A stretch of 64,000 nt of DNA from the NCBI RefSeq assembly GCF_900184965.1, contig NZ_FXYA01000213.1, forward strand, positions 174,820-238,819, given 5' to 3'. Position numbers and translations under genes: made by a program. The notes below the pieces were generated by a model. It worked only from the letters and a program-made list of their open reading frames with translations, did not search any database and was not told the origin of the DNA. The DNA is from Akkermansia muciniphila. GTDB lineage: Bacteria; Verrucomicrobiota; Verrucomicrobiia; Verrucomicrobiales; Akkermansiaceae. Positions 27,587 through 38,526 of the stretch are shown piece by piece. Positions within the stretch are counted from its first letter, which is position 1. Each line of letters opens with the position of its first letter.

Positions 27587-28039
27587 CTAACGGTCTATAT
27601 GGAGGATATTTCCGTCAGGGGCAATCAGCACATCATAATCATCACGGCTGTCCTCCACTTCCACCTTGTAACGGACAAGTTCTCCTTCAGTAATTTTTTT
27701 CGCTTCCTTAATCCGGCACCCCGGATAACGCTTCAAAACGGACGAACGAACGGCTTCCGGAAGAGAGGAAACAGCCATTTCTTCCTTAATCCGCACAATT
27801 TTCCCATCAGGGGCAATCTTCACGTCAAACTGGAATCCGTTAATTTTGAATTCGGCTTCGTAAATCTTTTTCAAGCCATGCATTTCAGAGTCCCATTCAA
27901 TGAAACCGGCGTTCGGATAAGCCCCCTTGATACTGGAAACGGCGGCAGCCGGAACGGAAGACTCCGGGATATCGGCCAGGGCGGAAGGCATGACCAATGC
28001 CGCGGCCGCAAACAATATATTCTTATGTAACTTCGTCAT
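27587..28039 (-). CDS. Periplasmic PepSY-like (DUF2874) tandem-repeat protein
   Basis: The start at MTKLHKNILFAAAALVMPSALA gives a clean signal peptide and a protein of 150 residues; a start 36 bases upstream would spoil it. The mature part holds two copies of a ~55-residue unit: YPNAGFIEWDSEMHGLKKIYEAEF..VKIAPDGKIVRI and YPGCRIKEAKKITEGELVRYKVEV..VLIAPDGNILHI. This is the PepSY-like beta-lactamase-inhibitor-fold unit found in small periplasmic proteins. No catalytic residues are expected. It is followed by a strong terminator and has no operon partner. Ligand unknown. Confidence 0.8.
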   Translation of the reverse strand: MTKLHKNILFAAAALVMPSALADIPESSVPAAAVSSIKGAYPNAGFIEWDSEMHGLKKIYEAEFKINGFQFDVKIAPDGKIVRIKEEMAVSSLPEAVRSSVLKRYPGCRIKEAKKITEGELVRYKVEVEDSRDDYDVLIAPDGNILHIDR

Positions 28040-28140
28040 GTAATGATTAGACAGATATTTCCTCTCATCATTCAATATTCTTCCATTCCCCGGACATTCT
28101 GCGCAGCCTCTTTCCTGAAACCGTCTCCTGATGAAGCAAT

Positions 28141-28174
28141 ATAAAAAAGGCTCCCCGGAAAACCGGGGAGCCTT
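28141..28174 (-). terminator. Intrinsic terminator after groEL
   Basis: A perfect 12-bp stem (AAGGCTCCCCGG with its complement, AAAA loop on the plus strand, 28147-28174) is followed by TTTTTTAT on the minus strand, 38 bases past the groEL stop. Confidence 0.93.
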
Positions 28175-28211
28175 GAAGCCGATTGCCTTGTTTCAAAGAA
28201 ACGGACGGGGC

Positions 28212-30199
<1,988 letters not shown>

Positions 30200-30249
30200 A
30201 GTATGTTGTTTTGATGTTGTTGTAGATGAATAATACGGGATGTAATGTT

Positions 30250-30284
30250 CCGCCGGAGGGGGGAATCGCTTCCCACTCCGGCGG
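30250..30284 (-). other. Strong hairpin between dnaK and groES
   Basis: CCGCCGGAG (30250-30258) pairs with CTCCGGCGG (30276-30284), with an inner GGGAA/TTCCC stem. No T-run follows on either strand, so it is not a plain terminator. It may stabilise the dnaK or groESL transcript or mark a processing site. Confidence 0.55.
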
Positions 30285-30296
30285 GAAGGGGATTGC

Positions 30297-32225
30297 TTAT
30301 TTGTCGTCGTCCACGATTTCGGCGTCCACCACACGGCCCTTCGCCTTGCGGGGACCGTCGGAAGATTCCTCTTCGGGAGCGGCGCCCGGCATGGGGCCAG
30401 CGGCCCCGGCGGACTGCTGGGCGGCTTCCGCCGCTTTGTACAGGGCTTCCAGGCGGGATTCCAGGTCTTCCTTGCCAGCCTTGATCGCCGTGATGTCTTT
30501 CTTGGAGACGGCTTCCTTGAGACGCGTTACCTTGTCTTCAATTTCGCGCTTGAGTTCCGGGGGCAGCTTGTCCCCCATATCCTTAAGCTGGCGCTCCACG
30601 GAGAAGCAGAGGGAGTCAGCCTGGTTAATGGTGTCAATTTCCTCAGCGCGTTTCTTGTCTTCTTCCGCGTGGGCTTCAGCGTCGCGCTTGGCGCGCTCAA
30701 TTTCATCCTTGGAAAGGCCGCTGGAGCCCTGGATGGAAATTTTCTGCTCCTTGCCGGTGCCCTTGTCCTTGGCGGATACGTGCAGAATGCCGTTGGCGTC
30801 AATGTCAAAGGTCACTTCGATCTGCGGTATGCCGCGCGGAGCGGGGGAGATGCCGTCCAGCTTGAAGTTGCCGAGGAGCTTGTTATCCTCAAACATCTTG
30901 CGTTCGCCCTGGCAAACGCGGATGTCCACGGCGGGCTGGTTGTCGGCGGCGGTGGAGAACACCTGGCTCTTGCGCACCGGGATGGTCGTGTTGCGTTCGA
31001 TCATCGGAGTGGCGATGCCGCCCATCGTTTCAATGGACAAGGTCAGCGGAGTCACGTCCAGCAGAAGCACGTCGTTCACGTCCCCCTGAAGCACGCCGCC
31101 CTGAATGGCGGCGCCCAGGGCCACCACTTCATCCGGGTTCACGCCCTTGTGCGGTTCCTTGCCGGCCAGCGTATGGGCCATTTCCTGAACGGCGGGCATG
31201 CGGGTCATGCCGCCCACCAGCACCAGCTCATCAATGTCTCCGGTTTTCAGCCCGGACGCGGCAATGCAGTCCAGCACAGGCTTGCGGGTGCGGTCCAGCA
31301 GGTCTTCCGTGAGCTGTTCCAGCTTGGGACGGCTCAGCGTCAGCTGGATATGCTTGGGGCCGGAAGCGTCCGCCGTAATGAACGGCAGGCTGATGTCATA
31401 GCTCTGGGTGGAGGAAAGGGCGATCTTGGCCTTCTCCGCTTCTTCCTTGATGCGCTGGATGGCGTCAGGCTGGTTGGAAAGATCCATGCCGGAGTCTTTC
31501 TTGAACTCGCCTATAATCCAGTTGATGATTGCGCTGTCCCAGTCGTCGCCGCCCAGGTGGGTGTCGCCGTCGGAAGCCTTCACCTCAAACACTCCGTCGC
31601 CGATTTCCAGCACGGAAATATCAAAGGTGCCGCCGCCGAGGTCATATACGGCAATGTTTTCATTGGACTTTTTGTCCAGGCCGTAGGCCAGGGCCGCCGC
31701 CGTCGGTTCATTGATGATGCGGCGCACTTTAAGGCCGGCGATTTCACCGGCGGCCTTGGTCGCGTTGCGCTGGGCGTCATTGAAATAGGCGGGGACGGTA
31801 ATCACGGCCTCCGTGATGGTTTCGCCAAGTTTGGATTCCGCATCGGCTTTCAGCTTGGCCAGCACCATGGAAGCGATTTCCTGGGGAGAAAAGGTCTTCT
31901 TTTCGCCGCCCACGTCCACGCGGATATAAGCATCCCCGTTGGGAGCTTCCACAATTTCGTAAGGCACCTTTTTATCTTCTTCCGTCAGTTCGCTGTATTT
32001 GCGGCCGATGAGGCGCTTGGAGGAAAACACGGTGTTTTTCGGGTTGGTTACCGCCTGACGTTTGGCGGCCTGCCCCACGAGGCGTTCACCGCTTTTGGTG
32101 AAAGCGACAATGGAGGGAGTGGTGCGCGCACCTTCGCTGTTTTCAAGTACGGTTCCCTGACCGCCTTCCATCACAGCCATGCACGAGTTGGTCGTGCCAA
32201 GGTCAATTCCTAATATTTTAGCCAT
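30297..32225 (-). CDS. dnaK: Chaperone DnaK (Hsp70)
   Basis: The 642-residue Hsp70 has [18 protein letters not shown] at the N-terminus, [22 protein letters not shown], the phosphate loop [24 protein letters not shown] and the linker/substrate domain start [19 protein letters not shown]. The lid region is followed by a flexible tail ending in AEIVDDDK, close to the E. coli EEVKDKK-type end. Neither dnaJ nor grpE is adjacent; instead groES and groEL follow on the same strand, an unusual grouping that suggests one heat-shock regulon. Upstream lie a TATAAT box with an overlapping palindrome and repeated GACA/TGTC motifs. Confidence 0.98.
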   Translation of the reverse strand: MAKILGIDLGTTNSCMAVMEGGQGTVLENSEGARTTPSIVAFTKSGERLVGQAAKRQAVTNPKNTVFSSKRLIGRKYSELTEEDKKVPYEIVEAPNGDAYIRVDVGGEKKTFSPQEIASMVLAKLKADAESKLGETITEAVITVPAYFNDAQRNATKAAGEIAGLKVRRIINEPTAAALAYGLDKKSNENIAVYDLGGGTFDISVLEIGDGVFEVKASDGDTHLGGDDWDSAIINWIIGEFKKDSGMDLSNQPDAIQRIKEEAEKAKIALSSTQSYDISLPFITADASGPKHIQLTLSRPKLEQLTEDLLDRTRKPVLDCIAASGLKTGDIDELVLVGGMTRMPAVQEMAHTLAGKEPHKGVNPDEVVALGAAIQGGVLQGDVNDVLLLDVTPLTLSIETMGGIATPMIERNTTIPVRKSQVFSTAADNQPAVDIRVCQGERKMFEDNKLLGNFKLDGISPAPRGIPQIEVTFDIDANGILHVSAKDKGTGKEQKISIQGSSGLSKDEIERAKRDAEAHAEEDKKRAEEIDTINQADSLCFSVERQLKDMGDKLPPELKREIEDKVTRLKEAVSKKDITAIKAGKEDLESRLEALYKAAEAAQQSAGAAGPMPGAAPEEESSDGPRKAKGRVVDAEIVDDDK

Positions 32226-32373
32226 ATCGTTATTTTAGATTGTTTTGAATGGATTTCGTTGAGATTTGATTTCCTCATGACCTGAAGTGTCATGCAGGCA
32301 AACTCATATTCTTGCCTCTCTTGTTGCAAATGGCATGCCAACTTGGCAAGGCATACAGAACAATAAACATAAA

Positions 32374-32396
32374 CATCATATTATGATGATATTATA
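32374..32396 (-). promoter_or_regulatory. Candidate dnaK promoter -10 with overlapping palindrome
   Basis: On the minus strand TATAAT (32391-32396) is followed at once by a 15-bp perfect palindrome (CATCATA-TATGATG arms around one base, 32374-32388), where transcription start would fall. No clear -35 is seen. An operator overlapping the start site would fit a stress-regulated promoter. Confidence 0.35.
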
Positions 32397-32442
32397 TCGT
32401 TTCTTCCTTCCTTTCCACTATTTCCCTGACAGAGGGAAACGG

Positions 32443-32494
32443 GACATAATGTCACACCAAAAAGAGACAAAATGTCGCACAACGCCATTTTGTC
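32443..32494. repeat. Three GACA-N3-TGTC-type operator-like repeats
   Basis: GACATAATGTC (32443-32453), GACAAAATGTC (32466-32476) and GCCATTTTGTC (32484-32494, one mismatch, inverted) are spaced 23 and 18 bases apart. The first two extend into a common TGTCrCAC direct repeat. They lie 50-100 bases upstream of the candidate dnaK -10. Confidence 0.55.
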
Positions 32495-32603
32495 CCACTT
32501 CCTAAGAAACAAGACGGACGCAAGGCCGTTCTGAAATTCCCCGCGCCGGGAGAAGTTTCCGCATCCCCCATGGTTCCGCATTTTCCATATAAAACGCCAG
32601 GCG

Positions 32604-33638
32604 TCAGCAGATGCGGGGAAGCTGCATTCCTGAAGGCATCGTCAACACCCGCTCCACTCCAAGACGCCCCGTCATCAGCAGGGGAGCCGTCCCCAATTCC
32701 GCCACACGGCCTATGACGCAGGCTCCGGCGGATACGCCGCAGCCGCGCATCAGGTTCAGGGCCTCTCCCTCATGCTCCCGCGGAAGAATAGCCAGATAAC
32801 GCCCCTCACAGGCCACCTGAAGCGGGTCCAGCCCCAGCAGGCCGCACGCCGCCCTGACATCCTCGCGCACGGGAATGGACATTTCATTCAACTTCACCGT
32901 CAGGCCGGCAGATTCCGCAATTTCCGAAAGAGTGGCGGTCAACCCGCCGCGGGTCACGTCACGCAGGCAATGCACGGGAATGCCGGAACGAATGACGGCG
33001 GCCACGGACTCGTGCAACGGAGCGGAATCACTTTCCAGGCCATCTCCGAAAAACAGCCCGGCGCGCAGGCTCATAATCGTCATGCCGTGCCTCCCCAAAT
33101 CCCCGCTGAGCAGCACGGAATCCCCCGGACGAACGGAAGAAGGACTGATCTCCAACCCATGGCGCACGATGCCCACCCCGGCAGTATTAATATAAATGCC
33201 GTCCCCTTTTCCGCGCTCCACCACCTTCGTGTCCCCCGTCACAATACGGACGCCCACCGCACGGGCCGCGGCAGCCATATCCTGCGCCACGCGGGTCAGC
33301 ACCTCCATCGGAAGCCCTTCTTCCAGAATAAAGCCCGCCGTCAAATACAATGGCTCCGCGCCGCTCATGGCGAGATCATTCACCGTTCCGTGCACCGCCA
33401 GTGAACCGATGGAGCCCCCGGGAAACTCCAAAGGCTGCACCACAAAGCTGTCCGTCGTCATCGCCAGCCGTCCCGGAGGAACCTCCAATACGGCAGCGTC
33501 ATTCTGCACGCCTTCGGAAGGGGAACCGAAGGCGCTCAGAAACACGGAACGAATCAGCTCATTCATCAAACGGCCTCCGCCGCCGTGAGCCATCTGAATA
33601 CGGTCGGAGACAGGTTCAGGAACAGGACACTCAAACAT
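32604..33638 (-). CDS. hypE: Hydrogenase maturation protein HypE
   Basis: HypE dehydrates a carbamoyl group on its C-terminal Cys to make the cyanide ligands of the NiFe site. The 344-residue protein has the ATP-grasping N-terminus (MAHGGGGRLMNELI, NDAAVLEVPPGRLAMTTDSFVVQPLEFPGG) and GTVNDLAMSGAEP. It also has VTRGGLTATLSEIAE and ends in PRIC, the expected terminal cysteine. It is the last gene of the hyp operon, starting 4 bp after hypD. Family length is about 330-350. Confidence 0.97.
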   Translation of the reverse strand: MFECPVPEPVSDRIQMAHGGGGRLMNELIRSVFLSAFGSPSEGVQNDAAVLEVPPGRLAMTTDSFVVQPLEFPGGSIGSLAVHGTVNDLAMSGAEPLYLTAGFILEEGLPMEVLTRVAQDMAAAARAVGVRIVTGDTKVVERGKGDGIYINTAGVGIVRHGLEISPSSVRPGDSVLLSGDLGRHGMTIMSLRAGLFFGDGLESDSAPLHESVAAVIRSGIPVHCLRDVTRGGLTATLSEIAESAGLTVKLNEMSIPVREDVRAACGLLGLDPLQVACEGRYLAILPREHEGEALNLMRGCGVSAGACVIGRVAELGTAPLLMTGRLGVERVLTMPSGMQLPRIC

Positions 33639-33642
33639 GGCA

Positions 33643-34710
33643 TCAACTTCTTTTGTAATGATAATAAGCGGCGCATGCCCCTTCCCCGGACACCATGGGA
33701 GCGCCCAGCGGTGTCAGCGGCGTGCAGGACGAGCCGAAAAAAGGGCATTCCCCCGGGCGAATCAGCCCCCTCAGCACCTGCCCGGCCAGGCATCCGGAAG
33801 CCTCATCCGCACCCGGCCTCCCCGTTCCGCATTCAAAACGAAGAACGGCATCCATGGCACGCCACTCCCGGCGCAGCCTCATGCCGCCGCCGGGAATCAG
33901 CCCCAGACCGCGCCAATGGCGGTCTTCCGGCTCAAAAACTTCATTCATCCTTTCCTGCGCCGCCCTGTTTCCACAGGGTTTCACATAACGTCCGTACGCA
34001 TTCCGCACTGCATATTCCCCGGCTTCCAGCTGACGGACGCACATCAGAATGCCGCGGAGCAGGTCCGGAGCCTCAAACCCCGTCACTACCATGGGCGTCC
34101 GGTAACGAGTGGCCAGACGCCCGTAATCCATTTCCCCCGTGACGGCGCAGACATGGCCGGGGGCCAGGAAGGCGTCCGGCCTTCCCTCATCCTGATCCAT
34201 CAGCCATTCCAGAGCCGGGGGGACCTGCACATGGGCGCAGAGAACGGAAAAATTGGCATACCCCAGCGCGCGGGCCTGCTGCAGGGCAAGCGCCGTAGCC
34301 GGGGCCGTCGTCTCAAACCCTACGGCGAAAAACACCACTTCCGTATCAGGATGGGTTCCGGCATAAGCGACCGCTTCCAGCGGAGAATACATCAAAAGCA
34401 CGTCTCCCCCCCTGGCCTTGGCGGAAAACAGATCCCCGCGGGAACCCGGCACCCGCATCATATCCCCGTAGCTGCACAAAACTACGCCGGGCCGCAGGCT
34501 CAATTCCACGGCCTGGTCAATCAACTCCACCGCCGTCACGCAGACCGGGCAGCCGGGGCCGTGAATCAGGCGCAGGCCGGGAGGCAACAGCTCCTCCAGC
34601 CCCAGAGAGGCAATCGCATGCGTCTGGCCTCCGCATACCTCCATGACCGCCCACGGACGCGTCACAGCGTGGCGCAATTCTTCAATCAGCTGCCGGACTT
34701 CCTCCTGCAT
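33643..34710 (-). CDS. hypD: Hydrogenase maturation protein HypD
   Basis: HypD is the iron-sulfur scaffold on which Fe(CN)2CO is assembled with HypC. The 355-residue sequence carries VCGGQTHAIASLGLEELLP, IHGPGCPVCVT, the VVFFAVGFETTAPATALAL block and PGHVCAVTG. The C-terminal cysteines (GECPFFGSSCTPLTPLG.. GEGACAAYYHY) are the 4Fe-4S ligands. It sits 31 bp after hypC and immediately before hypE. Confidence 0.97.
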   Translation of the reverse strand: MQEEVRQLIEELRHAVTRPWAVMEVCGGQTHAIASLGLEELLPPGLRLIHGPGCPVCVTAVELIDQAVELSLRPGVVLCSYGDMMRVPGSRGDLFSAKARGGDVLLMYSPLEAVAYAGTHPDTEVVFFAVGFETTAPATALALQQARALGYANFSVLCAHVQVPPALEWLMDQDEGRPDAFLAPGHVCAVTGEMDYGRLATRYRTPMVVTGFEAPDLLRGILMCVRQLEAGEYAVRNAYGRYVKPCGNRAAQERMNEVFEPEDRHWRGLGLIPGGGMRLRREWRAMDAVLRFECGTGRPGADEASGCLAGQVLRGLIRPGECPFFGSSCTPLTPLGAPMVSGEGACAAYYHYKRS

Positions 34711-34741
34711 AAACCATTAATTGAATTCGGGAAACGCCCCC

Positions 34742-34984
34742 TTACAGAGGATCTGTATTTTCCACAATTTCCCTCATTTCCCTGCGGGTTTGAAGAGCGG
34801 TTTCCTCATCCAGCACGCTCAGGGCCATGCCCACGTGGACGATGACGTAATCCCCCGGCACGGCTTCCGGCACACAGGCCAGGTTCACTTCACGGGTCAC
34901 GCCGCCAAAGTCCACCACCCCCAATCTGAACAAAGGGTCCGTCTCATTAACGCTCACAATCTTTCCGGGAACGGCCAAACACAT
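34742..34984 (-). CDS. hypC: Hydrogenase maturation chaperone HypC
   Basis: HypC carries iron and binds the large hydrogenase subunit. The 80-residue protein starts with the invariant MCLAVPGKI (Cys2 is the iron/complex-forming residue) and continues with DFGGVTREVNLACVPEAVPGDYVIVHVGMALSVLDEETA, as in HypC/HupF. It begins 3 bp after hypF, so translation is probably coupled. Confidence 0.97.
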   Translation of the reverse strand: MCLAVPGKIVSVNETDPLFRLGVVDFGGVTREVNLACVPEAVPGDYVIVHVGMALSVLDEETALQTRREMREIVENTDPL

Positions 34985-34987
34985 ATT

Positions 34988-37315
34988 CTATCCTTTCCAT
35001 TGGCGTACGACCGCCGCAACCTGCCCCAGGGAAATTCCCCCGTCATTGCACGGCACCCGCTGGGGCAGAGCCAACTGGCACTTTCTAGACTGGGCCATTC
35101 CCGCCAGGCCTTCAAGCAAAAAGGCATTCTGAAAACATCCGCCGCCCAGCACCAGCCTGTCCAGGCAAAAACGCTCCGCCACGTCAAATGCCAGATTCGC
35201 CAGGCTCTCATGAAACTTGCGGGCGATGCAGCCGCGGGAAACGCCTTTCAACAAATCTTCATCCACAGACTTCATCAGCGGCCGCCAGTCCAGTTCCAGC
35301 AATCCCTCTTCTTCATGCATAACCCATTCATACGCTTCCCCCCGCATTTTTTCCCCGGAAGCTTCCGCGGCCCATGATTCCAGCATCATGGCGGCATGGC
35401 CCTCACACTCCGCCTCACCGTCAAAACCGCACCAGAAAGCCACGGCATCAAACAACCGCCCCATGGACGAAGTAGCCGGGCAATGGATATTCCGGGCCAT
35501 CATCGCCTCCAGAACCTCGCGTTTCCGCACAGGCATCCCCCTCTCCAGACGCTTATCAAGCCCCTCCGTACGCCACGGCATCATCTGGCGGGCCACGGAA
35601 CAGGCGCACCGGGAAGGGTCCCGAACCGCTTCATCCCCGCCGGGCAGAAGAAACGGCCTGAGCCGCGCCACCCTGCGCGGCTCACCCTCTTCCTCCAACA
35701 CAAAAAATTCCCCTCCCCATACCGTTCCGTCCGTACCGAACCCTGTCCCGTCCCAGGCGATGCCCAAAGCTGGAAACGGCGTTTCATTCTCCACGGCGCA
35801 GGCCAGCACATGAGCCTGATGATGCTGCACAGGGACAACCGCTGCATTCCACTTCCGCGCCAGACGCCGGCCAAGGGCCAAGACAGGGCCGTCCGGATGG
35901 GCGTCCACGGCAATTACCTGCGGAACGGCATCCAGGGTTCTGCCCAGCGCCTCCACCGTCCGCTCAAAAGCGTTCAGGGAAGCCGCACTGCTCAGGTCAC
36001 CGAGATGCTGGCTCATGACGGCCACGCCCCTTTTCAGCCAGCAGATGGTATTCTTCAGTCCGGCCCCCAGGGCGAGCACGTCGGGAGCCGCCGCGGATGT
36101 GCGCCACACGGGCCGCGGGGCATATCCGCGGGCGCGGCGCACCATCATGACCTTGCCGTCCGTAACGCGGACCACGGAATCATCCACGGGCCGCATTACC
36201 GGGCGGTCATGCACAAAAAACACATCCGCCACACGGCCCAGTTTCTCCAGCCCCTCCTCCACGGAGGTGCAGAGGGGTTCGCCGCTCAGGTTCCCGCTGG
36301 TCACCACCAGAGGCTTTCCCCACACATCCATCAGCAGCGCATGAAGAGGGGAAGACGGAAGCATTATCCCCACAAAACGGCTGAACATGCACACGGAAGG
36401 AGCCAGATCCGCACCCTTCCTCCCCCGGGCCAGAACAATGGGGGCGGCCGGAGAAGCCAGCAGGCGCTTCTCCTCCTCCGACAGGCGGCACAGCCTCTCC
36501 GCCGCAGCCACATCCGGCACCATCACGGCAAAGGGCTTGGCGTCACGCTCCTTCAACCGCCGGAGACGCCTGACGGCAGCTTCCGAAGAAGCATCCGCCA
36601 GCAACTGAAACCCTCCCACGCCCAGCAGGGCCACAATCAAACCGTCCGCCAGCACCCATGCCACCTGTGCCGCGGGGGTATCAAACCCATGGCCGAACCC
36701 CAGTTCGGAACCATCTGAAAACAGCACCTTCATGGAAGGGCCGCAGGACGGGCAGCCGATAGGCTGTGCGTGAAAACGCCTGTCCTCCACATCCTGGTAC
36801 TCCCTCCGGCACTCCGGACACATTCGGAACCCCTTCATGCTGGTTCCCGCGCGGTCATACGGCATTTTCTCAATAATGGAATAGCGGGGGCCGCAGTGCG
36901 TGCAGTTGGTAAACGGATAATGATACCGGCGGGAAGACGGGTCGCGCATTTCTTTCAGACATTCCGGGCACGGAGCCAGATCCGGCAGCATCATCGGAAC
37001 GCCTCCGGGGGTGGAATTGCTTTCCTCAATGCGGAATTCCTCAAAACCGGCAGGCTCGCATACGGTCCGCTCCACTCCATCAACCCGGGCATGCTCCGGC
37101 AGACCGTCCATCAGCGCGGAAAAAAAACGCTCCGGAGCGCCGGACTCCCCTTCCACATGAATCTCCACGCCGGACTCCGTATTGCGCACAAACCCCTTCA
37201 ATCCGTGCCGTACCGCCAAACGGTACACATGGGGCCGGAAGCCGACCCCCTGAACCATGCCGGCTATCTCCAATTTCAATGCCGCGGCGGCCTGTTCAAT
37301 GGTGGTGATGGCCAT
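34988..37315 (-). CDS. hypF: Carbamoyltransferase HypF
   Basis: HypF makes carbamoyl-AMP from carbamoyl phosphate and transfers the carbamoyl group to HypE. Starting at MAITTIEQ (37315), the 775-residue protein has an acylphosphatase domain (MVQGVGFRPHVYRLAVRHGLKGFVRN), two Cys4 zinc fingers (CPECLKEM..CTHCG and CPECRREY..CPSCG), a YrdC-like domain (KERDAKPFAVMVPDV, VVTSGNLSGEPLC) and a Kae1-like domain (VPVQHHQAHVLACAVEN, GIAWDGTGFGTDG, LVLGGGCFQNAFL). Its start lies inside the 3' end of hypB, a 20-base overlap that implies translational coupling. Confidence 0.97.
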   Translation of the reverse strand: MAITTIEQAAAALKLEIAGMVQGVGFRPHVYRLAVRHGLKGFVRNTESGVEIHVEGESGAPERFFSALMDGLPEHARVDGVERTVCEPAGFEEFRIEESNSTPGGVPMMLPDLAPCPECLKEMRDPSSRRYHYPFTNCTHCGPRYSIIEKMPYDRAGTSMKGFRMCPECRREYQDVEDRRFHAQPIGCPSCGPSMKVLFSDGSELGFGHGFDTPAAQVAWVLADGLIVALLGVGGFQLLADASSEAAVRRLRRLKERDAKPFAVMVPDVAAAERLCRLSEEEKRLLASPAAPIVLARGRKGADLAPSVCMFSRFVGIMLPSSPLHALLMDVWGKPLVVTSGNLSGEPLCTSVEEGLEKLGRVADVFFVHDRPVMRPVDDSVVRVTDGKVMMVRRARGYAPRPVWRTSAAAPDVLALGAGLKNTICWLKRGVAVMSQHLGDLSSAASLNAFERTVEALGRTLDAVPQVIAVDAHPDGPVLALGRRLARKWNAAVVPVQHHQAHVLACAVENETPFPALGIAWDGTGFGTDGTVWGGEFFVLEEEGEPRRVARLRPFLLPGGDEAVRDPSRCACSVARQMMPWRTEGLDKRLERGMPVRKREVLEAMMARNIHCPATSSMGRLFDAVAFWCGFDGEAECEGHAAMMLESWAAEASGEKMRGEAYEWVMHEEEGLLELDWRPLMKSVDEDLLKGVSRGCIARKFHESLANLAFDVAERFCLDRLVLGGGCFQNAFLLEGLAGMAQSRKCQLALPQRVPCNDGGISLGQVAAVVRQWKG

Positions 37316-38036
37316 GATGCTGAATCGTGCCTTCCCGGGCGCGGCGCGCACGCTCCACAATCTCCTCGCACCAGGCTTCCATTCCCTCGCCGGTCTTGGA
37401 AGACACCTCCATCACGTGCGCATGATGAGCCACCTTGTTCAGGGCGGCCAGGGCGGCGTCACGGTTAAACTCAACGGCATCCGCCAGATCGGACTTGGTC
37501 ACCAGGGCAACATCCGCAGAATGAAACATGGGAGGATATTTCAACGGCTTGTCCTCCCCCTCCGTCACGGAAAGCAGCACCACGCGCGCGCCTTCCCCCA
37601 GGTCATAGGAGGCCGGGCAAACCAGATTTCCCACATTCTCAATAATCAACACGTCGAGATCGTCCAGAGGCATTTTCTTCATGGCCTCCGCAATCATGCG
37701 GGCGTCCAGATGGCACATGGTGCCCGTTGTAATCTGCACCACGGGAATATCCGCGCGGCTCAGGCGCTCCGCATCATTATCCGTCGCCAAATCCCCTACG
37801 ATAACCCCCATGCGCACACGGCCGCGAAGCATCTCCGCCGTCTTTTGCAACAAAGAAGTCTTTCCTGACCCGGGAGAAGAAAAAACATTGATAACCAAAA
37901 GGTTTTTTGCCGCAAAAAAACCTCTGTTGCGCTCAGCCAGCCGGTCATTGGCATCCAATACCGGAACATGGACGTCCATGCCGTGGCCGTGACTTTCATG
38001 GGAGAACTCCCCCCCGCATCCACATTCTTTACACAT
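37296..38036 (-). CDS. hypB: Nickel-incorporation GTPase HypB
   Basis: HypB is the GTPase that drives nickel insertion. The 246-residue protein should start at the ATG giving MCKECGCGGEF; a TTG two codons upstream is not needed. It has the N-terminal CxxCGC high-affinity nickel motif, G1 FSSPGSGKTSLL, the metal-site stretch TGTMCHLDARMI, VGNLVCPASYDLGE and TKSDL. It is unusually His-rich at both ends (HESHGHGMDVHV after the Cys motif and HHGHHHH at the C-terminus), so it may store nickel as well. It is the first gene of the operon B-F-C-D-E. No hypA is present here. Confidence 0.97.
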   Translation of the reverse strand: MCKECGCGGEFSHESHGHGMDVHVPVLDANDRLAERNRGFFAAKNLLVINVFSSPGSGKTSLLQKTAEMLRGRVRMGVIVGDLATDNDAERLSRADIPVVQITTGTMCHLDARMIAEAMKKMPLDDLDVLIIENVGNLVCPASYDLGEGARVVLLSVTEGEDKPLKYPPMFHSADVALVTKSDLADAVEFNRDAALAALNKVAHHAHVMEVSSKTGEGMEAWCEEIVERARRAREGTIQHHGHHHH

Positions 38037-38463
38037 AATCAATACTGCTATTAGATTCTCAAAGAAGAAAAAAACTCATTCGTTTCACGTCATATTCCTA
38101 TGAAATCAAACAAAACTGCCCCGGTTTTCTTTTTAGCGCGGGAAAAAACACCTTTTCTATAAAGGGAAAGATGCAATGCTCCATACGCAGAAAAACTTTT
38201 GAAAACACCTTCTTATCATTTCCCCTTGCTGTTCAATATTGTTGTTTGACATCCGATTACAAATCCCCAGCCACTTAAACCCGCATGCCCCACAGCCCGC
38301 GCCAAAAATCCGGATAATTTATAAAAAACAATAAATTCCCCAATAATCAATCCTTTCCCGCCTTTCCTCATTTCATGTAAAACCGGAAGAACCATCCCCA
38401 TCTGCCGGCATAAGGCCATTTATATGATTTCCACCGAAATTCCTTCATCATAAGCATGTGGAC
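38037..38463. other. Divergent intergenic region between hypB and hisS, no gene seen
   Basis: This AT-rich stretch must hold the hyp operon promoter on the minus strand. No convincing FNR-type (TTGAT-N4-ATCAA) or sigma54-type motif, RNA gene or repeat was recognised, and its short open frames are not protein-like. Confidence 0.5.
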
Positions 38464-38491
38464 TTGCCAAGGCATAGGAATTCTGTAAACT
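38464..38491 (+). promoter_or_regulatory. Candidate promoter of hisS-aspS
   Basis: TTGCCA (38464-38469) and TAAACT (38486-38491) are 16 bases apart and end 35 bases before the hisS ATG. The -10 is identical to that of the gap promoter. Confidence 0.5.
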
Positions 38492-38526
38492 GTTTCGTCC
38501 TCAGACAACATCCTTTTTTCCAGGTT

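Noticed and set aside
30200..32600. CIRCE (TTAGCACTC-N9-GAGTGCTAA) before groES or dnaK
   Set aside because: No match, even a degenerate one, was found in either upstream region.
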